64,000 nucleotides of DNA from CAYXFZ01 sp964464385. GTDB lineage: Bacteria > Planctomycetota > UBA1135. The notes under the pieces are model-generated. The model was not told the DNA's origin, did not search any database, and was given only the letters and a program-made list of their open reading frames with translations. Below, one piece after another: positions 25,202 to 33,721 of the stretch; the first letter of the stretch is position 1, and each line of letters starts with the position of its first letter. The stretch spans positions 7,757 through 71,756 of the forward strand of contig CAYXFZ010000001.1 in NCBI GenBank assembly GCA_964464385.1, written 5' to 3'. A program made the translations under genes and the position numbers.

Positions 25202-26892
25202 ATGAGTGCCACTCTTTTGCTTCTCGCTTCCGCCCTTCTCCAGGAACCGTCCGGGCTACGCGGCGTTTACCGCGGCCCTTACGACGAAGTTTTGGTGGAG
25301 CAGGCCGCCTCGGCTTCTCTTCGGCCCGGCGTCCTCTTTGACGGCTGGGAACGGTGGGAGTTTTGGTTTGAGCATGAGCGTGGTCTGTTGCTGAGTCCCG
25401 CCTCGAGGCCGCGTCCCGCGCTGGCTGCGGCATTCCTTCTCCATGAAGAAGACGTTCTTGGGATTCTCGAACAAGCTTCCCATGGTGATCATGCTGGCCT
25501 CCGAGAGGCCGCCGCCTTGGCTTGGGGTCGGGTGGGAGGGGAAGAAAGCTCGGCCCCACTCTCCCAACTGGCGAGCGATCCTTCCACTACCGTTCGTCAA
25601 GCCGGACTTTTGGGTTTGGGTCTGGCCGATCCTCCCGGAGGCCTCAGGATTTTGGCAGATCGTTTTCGGGACAGCAACTCTCCCTTGGCGGATCGTTGTT
25701 TTGCCGCCATTGGGCTGGGATTGACCCAACGGGATGAAGCGAGCCTTCTCCTGCGAGAGTCTCTGCACCGAAATTTGCGCGCTGACCGTTTGTTCGGGGA
25801 TGACGAGGCTCTTCTGCAAGCGGTGATCTGGGCAGCAGGTCTGCATGGCTCGACTCGTTTGTTTCCGGTCTTACTTCAGGGGGCCGAACGCCTGTCCTTG
25901 GAAGCAGGGCAAACCTCCCGCCGAATCCGCAGTCAACTTTGCTGGACTTTGGCTGGCATGGACGATTCTGCAGTTCGACCATGGCTCGCCCGCCAACTCG
26001 CGAGTTCCGATATGGCCCTACGCCGCTCGGCTGCTCTCGCTTTTGGTCGCTTGGGCGGCCGCGCCGCCATTGGTCTCTTAGCGGAACAGCTTCATGTGGA
26101 AAGTGATTTGCAGACGAGGATGAATTTATTGTTTTCATTGGGGCGTCTCGGCGGCCCGTCTGCGGCCCATGTCTTGGTGGAATTTGAAAAGAGCGGAAAC
26201 CGCAATCGCCAACTCCGGGCAGCTTGGGGGATTGCTTCTGGCATGGCTCATGTTGGTGAAAATATCGNNNNNNNNNNGTTGTCTTTGGGGAGTTGCTCCA
26301 GCGCGAGCGCCGGGATCCTTGGGCGAACAGTGAACTTCCCGTCGATCTTCGACGCGATGAGGAGCGCTTGCGCGCCGGTTTTGCATTAGCGCTGGGTTTC
26401 ACCGGTGACTCCCGAAACGTGGCGGCTTTGGCGGCCACGACCCAGGCCAAGGGAGTGGGTGGCGACTATTTGGGTTATGTCAGCATTGCCCTAGGAATGC
26501 TGGGCGGCGAAGAGGCGGAAGAAGCCCTTCTTCACATTGCCAAGAATCGAGCCCAAGAGGTGGACTGTCGCCGTGGTCTTGCCCTTGGCATGGGACTGAT
26601 AGGCGGCCCCCAAGCCCGCAGTGTCTTGTCGGCAATGCTCTTGCAAGAACGGGACCCGAGTGCCCGCCGCGCCGCGGCTTGGGCCTACGGACTCTCAGCA
26701 GAAGGGGAGGCTTTGGTGGATCTTATCCAGCTTTGGAGCCATGCCGGAGAGGACGAAGACGCTCAGATTGCGGTCGTCGAGGCCCTAGGCCAGGTGGTGG
26801 GGGCGCGCGATGCCGGCCGATTGCAGCTTGCGGTCTCAGGCCGAGAGCATCGCTTGCAGAGCCGTTTGGGTCGCGCCGTGGCTTCTTATTGA
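25202..26892 (+). CDS. HEAT-repeat protein, interrupted by assembly gap
   Basis: About 560 residues of HEAT/PBS-lyase-like repeats. The start ATG at 25202 has an AGAGGTGGAG ribosome site and a short signal-like N-terminus (MSATLLLLASALLQEP). Repeats include REAAALAWGRVGGEESSAPL, TVRQAGLLGLGLADP, LRRSAALAFGRLGGRAAIGLL and LALGMGLIGGPQARSVLSAM. A 10-N gap at 26268-26277 shifts the frame; both sides clearly belong to one protein. Such repeats form superhelical protein-binding scaffolds, and the signal sequence suggests an exported location. No enzyme motif is seen. Confidence 0.82.
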
Positions 26893-27000
26893 GCATTTTT
26901 CGGCTCCATTGGCCCAGATCCTCGCCGGGTTTCCCGGCAGTCTGTCTTTCGTGGGGTAGTCTTCAGCGTTGTCGAAAATTCCTTGACAACGAACCCCCGG

Positions 27001-27435
27001 ATGACGCACGACCCCCGCCCCTCCATGCCGGTTCACCGGCTTACTGATCCCGCCTATCGGCGAGAATTACTCGGTAAAGTTGAGGCCCTCATTTCGGTGC
27101 TCGAGTTGGCACGAGGCAAAGTGGAAACTCGTCTCCGGGGAAAGGTGGAGGATTTGGTTCATTTGCGGGGGGTTCTTGTTCGCCTGGAAGGCACTCTGGA
27201 TGTTTGCCATCGGGCCCGCCTCATGTTGCGTGGTGCCAGCGATGACATCAAAGCTCTGCCGCCTGCTTTCCGTCAGGTCCTGGATTCTCGCATGACCTAT
27301 CGAGACTATCTGGAGTTGCAATCCTTTTCCGAATTTTGCCACTTTCGCGAATTGGGCCCCGTGACTACGCGCGAAATTTTTGATACCGATTTGGACCGGC
27401 TTTGCGAGCTTTTGGTCGAAAACGAAGCCGCTTGA
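27001..27435 (+). CDS. Hypothetical protein
   Basis: A 144-residue protein from ATG 27001 (a TTG at 26983 is possible). It is soluble, helical and charged: REL-LGKVEALISVLELARGK and VEDLVHLRGVLVRLEGTLD. A Tyr/Phe-rich C-terminal part (MTYRDYLELQSFSEFCHFRELG) follows. It ends one base before the convergent nadE stop. The family is not recognised. The codon pattern and length support a real gene. Confidence 0.6.
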   Translation: MTHDPRPSMPVHRLTDPAYRRELLGKVEALISVLELARGKVETRLRGKVEDLVHLRGVLVRLEGTLDVCHRARLMLRGASDDIKALPPAFRQVLDSRMTYRDYLELQSFSEFCHFRELGPVTTREIFDTDLDRLCELLVENEAA

Positions 27436-27436
27436 A

Positions 27437-28291
27437 TCAAGCTCCCCAATCGCGGGCGTACCGATAATCCAGGTTGATGGTCCGGTTGGCCAATTTGGCA
27501 ATGAGAGGGGGCCGACGTTTGTATTGGTTGGCGCGAACTCTGTGTTGCACCTCATCCAGAAAATCTTTCGCGAAGCCCGCTTGCAAAAGGGCAGCGCGAG
27601 GATAACGACGGTCAATCAACAAATGGAGGAGGGCGTCCACGGAGTCGTAGGAAAACCCCAACTCTTCCTCATCGGTTTGCCCCTCCCAAAGGTCGGCACT
27701 TGGCGGACGCTCTAAAATTGAATCGGGCACCTGAAGATGAGCGGCCAGGGAAAACACTTGGCATTTGTAAAGATCGCCGATGGGATTGATGGCCGAGGCC
27801 ATGTCTCCGTGGATTGTTCCATAACCCAGGAGCAGTTCTGTTTTGTTGCTTGTTCCCAACACAAGGGCGTTTTCGCGGGCACTTCGGTCGTAAAGAACGG
27901 TCATTCGAACTCGGGACATCACGTTGCCCTTGCGCAGCCGGGCCATTGCGGAATCATCCTCGGCCAACCCAGCCGTAGCATGGATGTGAGCGTCGGCCAT
28001 GGGGGAAATATCGACTGTCTCCAATGCAACACCGGCCTTTTCCGCCGCCTCAAGGGCAAAAGTCAGGCTGTCCGGGTTGCTGGTGCGGTAGGGCATGGCC
28101 ACGGCATGCACGGATTTCGAGCCTAGGGCGCGGGCGGCCAATTCGAGGACTGTGGCGCTATCCAGGCCGCCACTCAGGCCGATCACAGCCCGCTGGATTC
28201 CAAACTTACCGCACTCTTCACTGAGAAATCTTGTGAGCACTCGCTCGGCGAGAGCCGCATTGCAGCCCGGCGGTCGTGGCAAGGATGTCAT
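27437..28291 (-). CDS. nadE: NAD+ synthase, synthetase domain only
   Basis: A 284-residue NadE that adenylates and amidates nicotinate adenine dinucleotide to NAD+. The ATP pyrophosphatase P-loop SGGLDS is residues 40-45. GTSNKTELLLGYGTIHGDMASAINPIGDLYK and PPSADLWEGQTDEEELG are hallmark segments. Start MTSLPRPPG was chosen because it overlaps the upstream amidase gene (ATGA). There is no fused glutaminase domain, but a nitrilase-fold amidase is encoded immediately upstream and probably supplies ammonia, so a two-subunit glutamine-dependent enzyme is likely. Confidence 0.94.
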   Translation of the reverse strand: MTSLPRPPGCNAALAERVLTRFLSEECGKFGIQRAVIGLSGGLDSATVLELAARALGSKSVHAVAMPYRTSNPDSLTFALEAAEKAGVALETVDISPMADAHIHATAGLAEDDSAMARLRKGNVMSRVRMTVLYDRSARENALVLGTSNKTELLLGYGTIHGDMASAINPIGDLYKCQVFSLAAHLQVPDSILERPPSADLWEGQTDEEELGFSYDSVDALLHLLIDRRYPRAALLQAGFAKDFLDEVQHRVRANQYKRRPPLIAKLANRTINLDYRYARDWGA

Positions 28292-29151
28292 GACTTGAGG
28301 GCGTCTGGATCCTGCAGGAGTCGAGCCAATTGGCGCCGAACCAAATCCGGTTTGGCGTCTCGCAGAAGAGGCGTAAACATGCGGGCTCGTCGCACAGGAT
28401 CGTGGGCAAGTTCGCACAAAAGGAGTTCTTCGTCATCACCCGAGGCCTCTGCCAGCGGGTAGCCAAAGGGAGAAACTACGGTGGATGCACCCCAAAACAT
28501 GGCGCCGTCTTCAAAGCCAACGCGGTTGCAGTGAACGACCCAAGTTTGTTGAAAGAGGGCCAAAGACCGGGTGAGAATGCGCCACACTTCGGCGGAGGAC
28601 AACTCTGGGCCATCCGTGTCCACGCCGCGCGCTGGAGAGGAGCTCGGAATCAGAATGGCATCGGCCCCCTGCAAAAAGTGCAACCAGGCGGAACCGAGAT
28701 GCCAAGCGTCTTCGCAGGTAAGGATGCCGATGCGGCCCAAGCGGCTGGTGACGGGAATGATGGAATCACCGGCAGCAAAGTAACGGCCTTCTTCGAAGAT
28801 ACCGTAGTCAGGAAGATGGACTTTGCGATGCACATGCAAAATTTCACCGCCTTCGGCGAAGATCATGGAGTTGAAAAACCGATGATCTGACGACTCTTCC
28901 ACCAAGCCGAAGACCACACTGTGCTCTTTGCTACGCGAGACCAAATCCAGAATTCGCGAGTCGTCCAATGGCAGAGCGATTTCCTGAACTAAGTCCCGCA
29001 AAAAATAACCGGTGAGTGAGAGTTCGGGGAATAACACCAAATCGGTTTTCTCCTTGTCCGCCCGATCCAGCCAGGCGTTGTGCGCCTCAAAGTTACGGTC
29101 GAGATCCCCGAGTACGGGAAGGATTTGGCAGATTGCGACCTTGCCTTGCAT
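28288..29151 (-). CDS. Nitrilase-superfamily amidase, likely glutaminase subunit for NadE
   Basis: A 287-residue carbon-nitrogen hydrolase. The catalytic triad is visible: Glu43 (FPELSLTGY), Lys110 (HRKVHLPDYGIFEE) and Cys146 (TCEDAW). The sequences around Lys and Cys (PDYGIFEEGRYF, ILTCEDAWH) match the amidase domain of glutamine-dependent NAD synthetases more closely than free-standing omega-amidases. The gene overlaps nadE by 4 bases and begins 2 bases after the MoxR stop. Role by inference: hydrolyse glutamine and pass ammonia to NadE. Confidence 0.88.
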   Translation of the reverse strand: MQGKVAICQILPVLGDLDRNFEAHNAWLDRADKEKTDLVLFPELSLTGYFLRDLVQEIALPLDDSRILDLVSRSKEHSVVFGLVEESSDHRFFNSMIFAEGGEILHVHRKVHLPDYGIFEEGRYFAAGDSIIPVTSRLGRIGILTCEDAWHLGSAWLHFLQGADAILIPSSSPARGVDTDGPELSSAEVWRILTRSLALFQQTWVVHCNRVGFEDGAMFWGASTVVSPFGYPLAEASGDDEELLLCELAHDPVRRARMFTPLLRDAKPDLVRRQLARLLQDPDALKS

Positions 29152-29153
29152 GG

Positions 29154-30131
29154 TCAGCGCAAGGGGTGGAGATCCAGAACAGCGGCCATGATTTCATCAG
29201 TGCGGATACTCCCTGCGGTTTCGTAGCGGAGCAAGAGTCGGTGGCGAAAGGCGTGCGGCAGGGCGTCGCGAAGATCCGCGGGGGCCACATGGGCGCGGCC
29301 GCGTAGAAGGGCCAATCCGCGGGCGGCGTCCACAACTGCCAAGCCGGCTCGCGGGCTGGCACCGAGTCGAACATGCTCGCGCACGACATGAGGTGCTCCA
29401 TGATCATCCGGGTGGGTCGCAGAAACAATCTTGGCAAGGTCGGCGAGAGTGCTAGCGGCGAGAGGGAGAGCGGTAGCAGCGGCCTGGATTCCCTGAACTT
29501 CCGCCAAGGACAAACTAGGCTGTTCTTGCTGGTTCGTGTCGGCCTGGGCCAGGATGCGTTCCAAGTTCTCAGCCGAAGGGCGAGCAAAAGGAAGATGGAG
29601 GAGGAAGCGATCCAATTGTGCTTCCGGCAGAGGATAGGTGCCCTCCAACTCGATCGGGTTTTGCGTCGCCGCAACAAAAAAGGGCGAGGGAAGAGGCCGA
29701 GCCTGGCCGGCAACCGTGACCTGTCGTTCTTCCATGGCTTCCAAGAGCGCGGATTGCGTTCGAGGAGTTGCGCGGTTGATTTCGTCCACCAGAAGAACGT
29801 GGTGGAAGACTGGGCCTTCCACAAACCGAAAGGGTTCGCCGCCACCAGTATCCAAAATCTCACTACCCGTGATGTCGGACGGCATGAGGTCGGGAGTGCA
29901 CTGGATGCGCCCGTAAGAAAGATCCACCGCTTCGGAAATTGCACGGACCATGAGAGTTTTGCCTAGCCCGGGCGTGCCCTCCAAGAGGACATGGCCGCCG
30001 GCAGAAAATGCGGCAACCAACAACTCGGCCTCAACCTCGCGGCCAAGGCAACGCGAATTCAGGGATTTCAGAAGCCGTTGAGCGGAAGCTGCGGCTTGCT
30101 GGAGTCCGGCGGGTTCAACTGCGGGAGGCAT
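29154..30131 (-). CDS. MoxR-family AAA+ ATPase
   Basis: A 325-residue AAA+ chaperone-like ATPase. Walker A GTPGLGKT is residues 52-59, Walker B VLLVDEIN is near residue 112, and family motifs GRIQCTPDLMPSDITGSEI, FFVAATQNPIELEGTYPLPEAQLDRF and ASPRAGLAVVDAARGLALL are present. ATG 30131 is used; a TTG six codons upstream is possible. MoxR proteins usually sit beside DUF58 and VWA-domain genes, which are absent here; the downstream genes are the amidase and nadE. Its start overlaps the HAD gene end by 17 bases. Confidence 0.93.
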   Translation of the reverse strand: MPPAVEPAGLQQAAASAQRLLKSLNSRCLGREVEAELLVAAFSAGGHVLLEGTPGLGKTLMVRAISEAVDLSYGRIQCTPDLMPSDITGSEILDTGGGEPFRFVEGPVFHHVLLVDEINRATPRTQSALLEAMEERQVTVAGQARPLPSPFFVAATQNPIELEGTYPLPEAQLDRFLLHLPFARPSAENLERILAQADTNQQEQPSLSLAEVQGIQAAATALPLAASTLADLAKIVSATHPDDHGAPHVVREHVRLGASPRAGLAVVDAARGLALLRGRAHVAPADLRDALPHAFRHRLLLRYETAGSIRTDEIMAAVLDLHPLR

Positions 30132-30834
30132 GACAGTGCTGATCGACAAGCGCCAGGATACCGCGCAGATCAGTCAGCACCGGAACCCCTTCTTCGGTGG
30201 AGCTCTCGGATTCGGCGAAGCGGTTGACATGAACCGCATTCAGGCCCGCCCCCAAGGCACCCGCCACGTCCCGCTCGAGGTGATCCCCGGCGTGGATGGC
30301 CTCGCCAGCGGGGACTCCCGCTCGGAAGAGAGCCCGCTCAAACATCGCCCGTTCTGGCTTTTCGACCTTCATTTCTGCGCTGGTGACGACGAAACTGATG
30401 AAATCGCCGATTCCCAGTCCTCCCAGGAGAACGGGCAGGCGCTCGGACCAGTTCGAAATAATTCCCACGGACACGCCCGCTTCGGCGAGGGATTCCAGAA
30501 CCGAGGGGACTTCCTTGAAAAGGCGGTAGGACTTGGGGTTTTCGAATCGTTGCACCAACTCTTCGTGGGCGGAATCTCGGCGGGCGGCAGAGACCCCCAT
30601 GTCGCCCAAAACCGTTTCGTGGAAGTGGCGGAACCAATCCAGGCTGAAACGGAAGTGGCCTTCAATGGACTGCGGGAGATTTTCGTAGGCGCGCGACATC
30701 AAGTCGGCGGCATCGGCCTCGGACCCGTGGCCACCGTGGGCGCGAGCAACAGTGGCGTAAATCGCCGGTCGCGGACGGCGCTCAATGAAAAGCGTGCCGC
30801 CGGCATCCAGGAAAAGGGCGCGAGGGGATGTCAT
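30115..30834 (-). CDS. HAD-superfamily hydrolase
   Basis: A 239-residue haloacid dehalogenase-like phosphatase. Motif I LFLDAGGTLF has Ala and Gly where the catalytic DxDGT is usual: D-A-G-G-T keeps the nucleophile Asp but replaces the second Asp by Gly, as in some HAD-IA members. Motif II is GIISNWSERL; Lys in EMKVEKPERAMF is motif III; AIHAGDHLERDVAGALGAGLNAVHV is motif IV. The cap region lies at about 20-100. It is the first gene of the HAD-moxR-amidase-nadE operon. TAGAAT occurs about 19 bases before the ATG. Substrate unknown. Confidence 0.87.
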   Translation of the reverse strand: MTSPRALFLDAGGTLFIERRPRPAIYATVARAHGGHGSEADAADLMSRAYENLPQSIEGHFRFSLDWFRHFHETVLGDMGVSAARRDSAHEELVQRFENPKSYRLFKEVPSVLESLAEAGVSVGIISNWSERLPVLLGGLGIGDFISFVVTSAEMKVEKPERAMFERALFRAGVPAGEAIHAGDHLERDVAGALGAGLNAVHVNRFAESESSTEEGVPVLTDLRGILALVDQHCHASRS

Positions 30835-30893
30835 GCGCTGTGGGGTCTCGTGGATTCTAGCGGCAAGACCCCGCAGAAATGCAAGCCAGCGGC

Positions 30894-30899
30894 AATAAT
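30894..30899 (+). promoter_or_regulatory. -10-like hexamer AATAAT
   Basis: AATAAT ends 6 bases before the GTG at 30906 and fits the spacing seen at several other starts in the window. It supports GTG 30906 over the upstream ATG at 30879. Confidence 0.4.
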
Positions 30900-30905
30900 G
30901 CGGGG

Positions 30906-31940
30906 GTGAAACTGCGCGCGCATCTTCTGTTTTTGCTGTTTGCCGGGTGTGCCACCCCTCCTGTGGAAGCTCCACCCTCTCCTCCTGAGTTGACTCCCAA
31001 CTTTCTCGGGCAGGAAGCCATCCCCATTCTGTTGCGCCCCCAAGACACCGAGTTGGTCGAAAATCCGAATTTCCTTGCTGCTGTGGAAGCCATTCAGGGG
31101 GAAAATTGGCGCGGCGCAGCCATCCTCTTGCAGCAGCTTCGGCAGGAATTTGCGGGGGATTCCTTGGTTGCTTGTCATTGGTGGGTTCTTGCTCAGGGCG
31201 AGGAAGCGGCTGAGGTGCTCTTGCAAAGCGCCAGCCACCCTGTTGCCCAGTCTCTTGCCGGGCACTTTGCCTTGGCCATTGCAGGGTCTTTGGTCGGGGA
31301 CGAAACGGCTGCCTTTGCCCACTGGAATGCCTGCGTCGCCGGTCGTCCTCGGGACTCTTCCATCTTGCGTGCCGCAGCCCTGTCCGGCCACGCTGCTGGC
31401 AGATCGTCAGCTGCCGCTCGCTTGTTGGATCGCGTTGCCGCACTGGAACCTCTCGACACTGAAGACCAGCTTCTTCGAGCCCAAGCTTTGGCCGCCGCCG
31501 ACCGCCACGAAGAAGCCTATCTGCAGTTTGAGCAGTTGTTGGAATTCAACGGCAACGATCCCGAACTCTGGAACCAAGCCGGACTGGCCGCCTTCGGGGT
31601 GGGTCGCATGGGTGGCGATCGCGGATCCTGGCGCCGGGCCGCCCGTTGTTTTCGCCGGGCTCAGGAACTCGACCCCCAAGACGTTCGCTTCCCTTTCAAC
31701 TTGGGATGTTCTTTGGATTGGGCCGACGACCCCAGTTCCGCGGAACTCGCCTACCGTCGTTCTCTGGAACTGAACCCGGCACACGTCGCCGCTGGCGAGA
31801 ACTTGGCAATCCTTCTCAACGGAGTGCAACGCGGAGAAGAAGGTCGCAGTGTTCTTCGCGCCCTCTTGCGGCAACCTTTGACCGCGCCGGAGACGACTCG
31901 AGTGCAAGCCCGCTTGAGCGGATTTCCTCTGCCCAATTAG
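30906..31940 (+). CDS. TPR-repeat lipoprotein
   Basis: A 344-residue lipoprotein. The GTG start gives VKLRAHLLFLLFAGCATPP, with lipobox FAGC. A Pro-rich linker is followed by about five tetratricopeptide-like repeats: AVEAIQGENWRGAAILLQQL, LLRAQALAAADRHEEAYLQFEQLLE, ARCFRRAQELDPQD and AELAYRRSLELNPAHVAAGENLAILL. Such proteins scaffold complexes in the periplasm or at the outer membrane. The 3' end overlaps the convergent sppA gene by 4 bases. Confidence 0.82.
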   Translation: MKLRAHLLFLLFAGCATPPVEAPPSPPELTPNFLGQEAIPILLRPQDTELVENPNFLAAVEAIQGENWRGAAILLQQLRQEFAGDSLVACHWWVLAQGEEAAEVLLQSASHPVAQSLAGHFALAIAGSLVGDETAAFAHWNACVAGRPRDSSILRAAALSGHAAGRSSAAARLLDRVAALEPLDTEDQLLRAQALAAADRHEEAYLQFEQLLEFNGNDPELWNQAGLAAFGVGRMGGDRGSWRRAARCFRRAQELDPQDVRFPFNLGCSLDWADDPSSAELAYRRSLELNPAHVAAGENLAILLNGVQRGEEGRSVLRALLRQPLTAPETTRVQARLSGFPLPN

Positions 31941-33682
31941 TGGAAGAAGCGGAGGGACATGGGCATGCGCGCGTAAATGTTGTTGCGCGCGCCGAGGCGG
32001 GGCAGCCACGCTTGCGACTTTCGCAAGAAGTCCACAATCGGGAGTGAGGCCAAGTCTTCCGACTCGCCGGCAAGCAGGGTGTTCAAAAAATCCAGGAAGG
32101 GATCCAACTCCTCTTCAGGCCAGCGCGGGATCCAACCCGGCTCGAGTTGGGCCAAACTGGCGGCGCGGTTGAGTGCATGGGACAGATCTCCCAAACCGTC
32201 GGCCAAGCCCAACTCGACGGCCTTGCGTCCCGACCAGACTCTGCCCTGAGCAATTTCGGCAACACGCTCGATGGGCAACTTGCGACCTCGGGCGACACGA
32301 TCCAGGAAGGCTTCATAGATCACATCCACGTGTTGTTGATGAATTTCATGGAGTCGGGGATCCGGGGGCAAAAGCCAGGAATTGGACAAGACCCCGGGAT
32401 TGCTGGCGACTTGTTCCGGGTGAATACCAAGATTGCTGGCGAGTGACGAAAGGTCGGGAAGAAGAGAAATAACGCCGATGGAGCCGGTGATGGTGTTGGG
32501 CTGAACCCAGATTTCCGAGGCCAGGGTGGAAATCCAATAGCCGCCTGAGGCGGCGACATCACCCATGGAAACCACGACTGGCTTGCCCGACTCCTTCAAA
32601 AGCAAAACTTCTCGCAAGATGGTTTCTGAAGCGGAAGCGGATCCTCCCGGGCTGTTGACGCGTAGAACAACTGCATCCACGGAATCGTCCTGGCGGATTT
32701 CCCGCAATTTCAAAGCAAGAGAATCTCCCGCAATGCCGGACTCGCCAAAGCCGTCGTAAATTTCTCCTTCGGCGAAAACGACCGCGACCACGCCCTCATC
32801 GGAGTCGTTGGCCTTCTCCTCGTTCAAGAGGCGGATCCAATCTTCCAGCCGGATTTGGGAAAAGCCATCCTTGTCTGGAGATTCTTGCCCAAGGACATCC
32901 AGTAATTCGTCAAACCACGCCCGACGGTCCGCCAATCCTGAGGCAACCGCTTTTGTGGCCGGGAGAATTGGATGCTCCAAGAACTTTGCCTGCAATTCCT
33001 CTGCGGACTGTTGGCGCGAGGTTGCCACATCTTGCAGCACGGTTCCATACAGATCGCTGAGCCAGGATTCCGTTTGCTCACGCTCGGCGGGAGACATGGT
33101 TCCCCGCACAAAGTTTTCGAAAGCCGATTTGAATTTCCCGGCCCGAATGACATTAATGCGGACACCGAGGGAGTCAAAGAAGTCTTTCCAATAGAGGACC
33201 TCCTCACCGATTCCGTCAAACTCGAGTACGCTAAAAGGCTGGAGCCAAATTTCACCGGTTGCCGAAGCGAGGTGGTAGGACTTTTCGTCGAGGCTGTCGG
33301 CCCAAGTCCGGCACGGTTTCCCCGTTTCCCGGAAGGCGTGAAGCGCCGCACGCAGTTCTTGGTTGGAAGCGAAGCCCACTCCCGCGCCTTGGGGCAAAAG
33401 GAGGAGGCTGGCAATCCTGTCGTCCTCAGCGGCGGCACGAATAGCCGAGACCGCTTCATGCAGGGCAATGCCGGCTCCGGTGGAGCCACCCAAAAGGTCT
33501 CCTATCTCAGGATCGGTGGGTCGGTCGGCAATTCCGAGACCGCAATCCACGACCAGCACGGAGTGTTTGGGAGGTTCTGTGGGCTCCTCAGCCGTCCCTG
33601 CGAGGAGGACCAGAACGATTAGAGCGAGGAGGAGGGTGGTTCCAAGAAAAACCGCCAAAACTTGTCCAAGAAATGTCTTCAT
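31937..33682 (-). CDS. sppA: Signal peptide peptidase SppA (long, two-domain type)
   Basis: A 581-residue membrane protease of the S49 family that degrades leftover signal peptides. An N-terminal helix (about 5-30, FLGQVLAVFLGTTLLLALIVLVLLAG) is followed by two ClpP-like domains, as in the 67K type. The catalytic Lys lies in IRAGKFKSAFENF of the first domain and the Ser in VVVSMGDVAASGGYWIS of the second. VLRVNSPGGSASASE and ITGSIGVISLLPDL are typical. ATG 33682 was chosen because a TATAAT lies 10 bases upstream; another ATG at 33694 overlaps that hexamer. Confidence 0.93.
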   Translation of the reverse strand: MKTFLGQVLAVFLGTTLLLALIVLVLLAGTAEEPTEPPKHSVLVVDCGLGIADRPTDPEIGDLLGGSTGAGIALHEAVSAIRAAAEDDRIASLLLLPQGAGVGFASNQELRAALHAFRETGKPCRTWADSLDEKSYHLASATGEIWLQPFSVLEFDGIGEEVLYWKDFFDSLGVRINVIRAGKFKSAFENFVRGTMSPAEREQTESWLSDLYGTVLQDVATSRQQSAEELQAKFLEHPILPATKAVASGLADRRAWFDELLDVLGQESPDKDGFSQIRLEDWIRLLNEEKANDSDEGVVAVVFAEGEIYDGFGESGIAGDSLALKLREIRQDDSVDAVVLRVNSPGGSASASETILREVLLLKESGKPVVVSMGDVAASGGYWISTLASEIWVQPNTITGSIGVISLLPDLSSLASNLGIHPEQVASNPGVLSNSWLLPPDPRLHEIHQQHVDVIYEAFLDRVARGRKLPIERVAEIAQGRVWSGRKAVELGLADGLGDLSHALNRAASLAQLEPGWIPRWPEEELDPFLDFLNTLLAGESEDLASLPIVDFLRKSQAWLPRLGARNNIYARMPMSLRFFH

Positions 33683-33692
33683 GGTGGCCCCC

Positions 33693-33698
33693 ATTATA
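33693..33698 (-). promoter_or_regulatory. -10 element TATAAT before sppA
   Basis: A perfect TATAAT on the minus strand sits 10 bases before the ATG at 33682. The complementary strand (TATAGT) may serve the divergent subtilase gene. Confidence 0.5.
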
Positions 33699-33721
33699 GT
33701 TCCATCCGTTAGGTTGGAGCC

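Noticed and set aside
25174..25341. ATG with an excellent AAGGAG site just before the HEAT-repeat gene.
   Set aside because: It is out of frame with the HEAT gene, opens only a 56-codon Arg-rich frame inside it, and a better-supported start exists at 25202.
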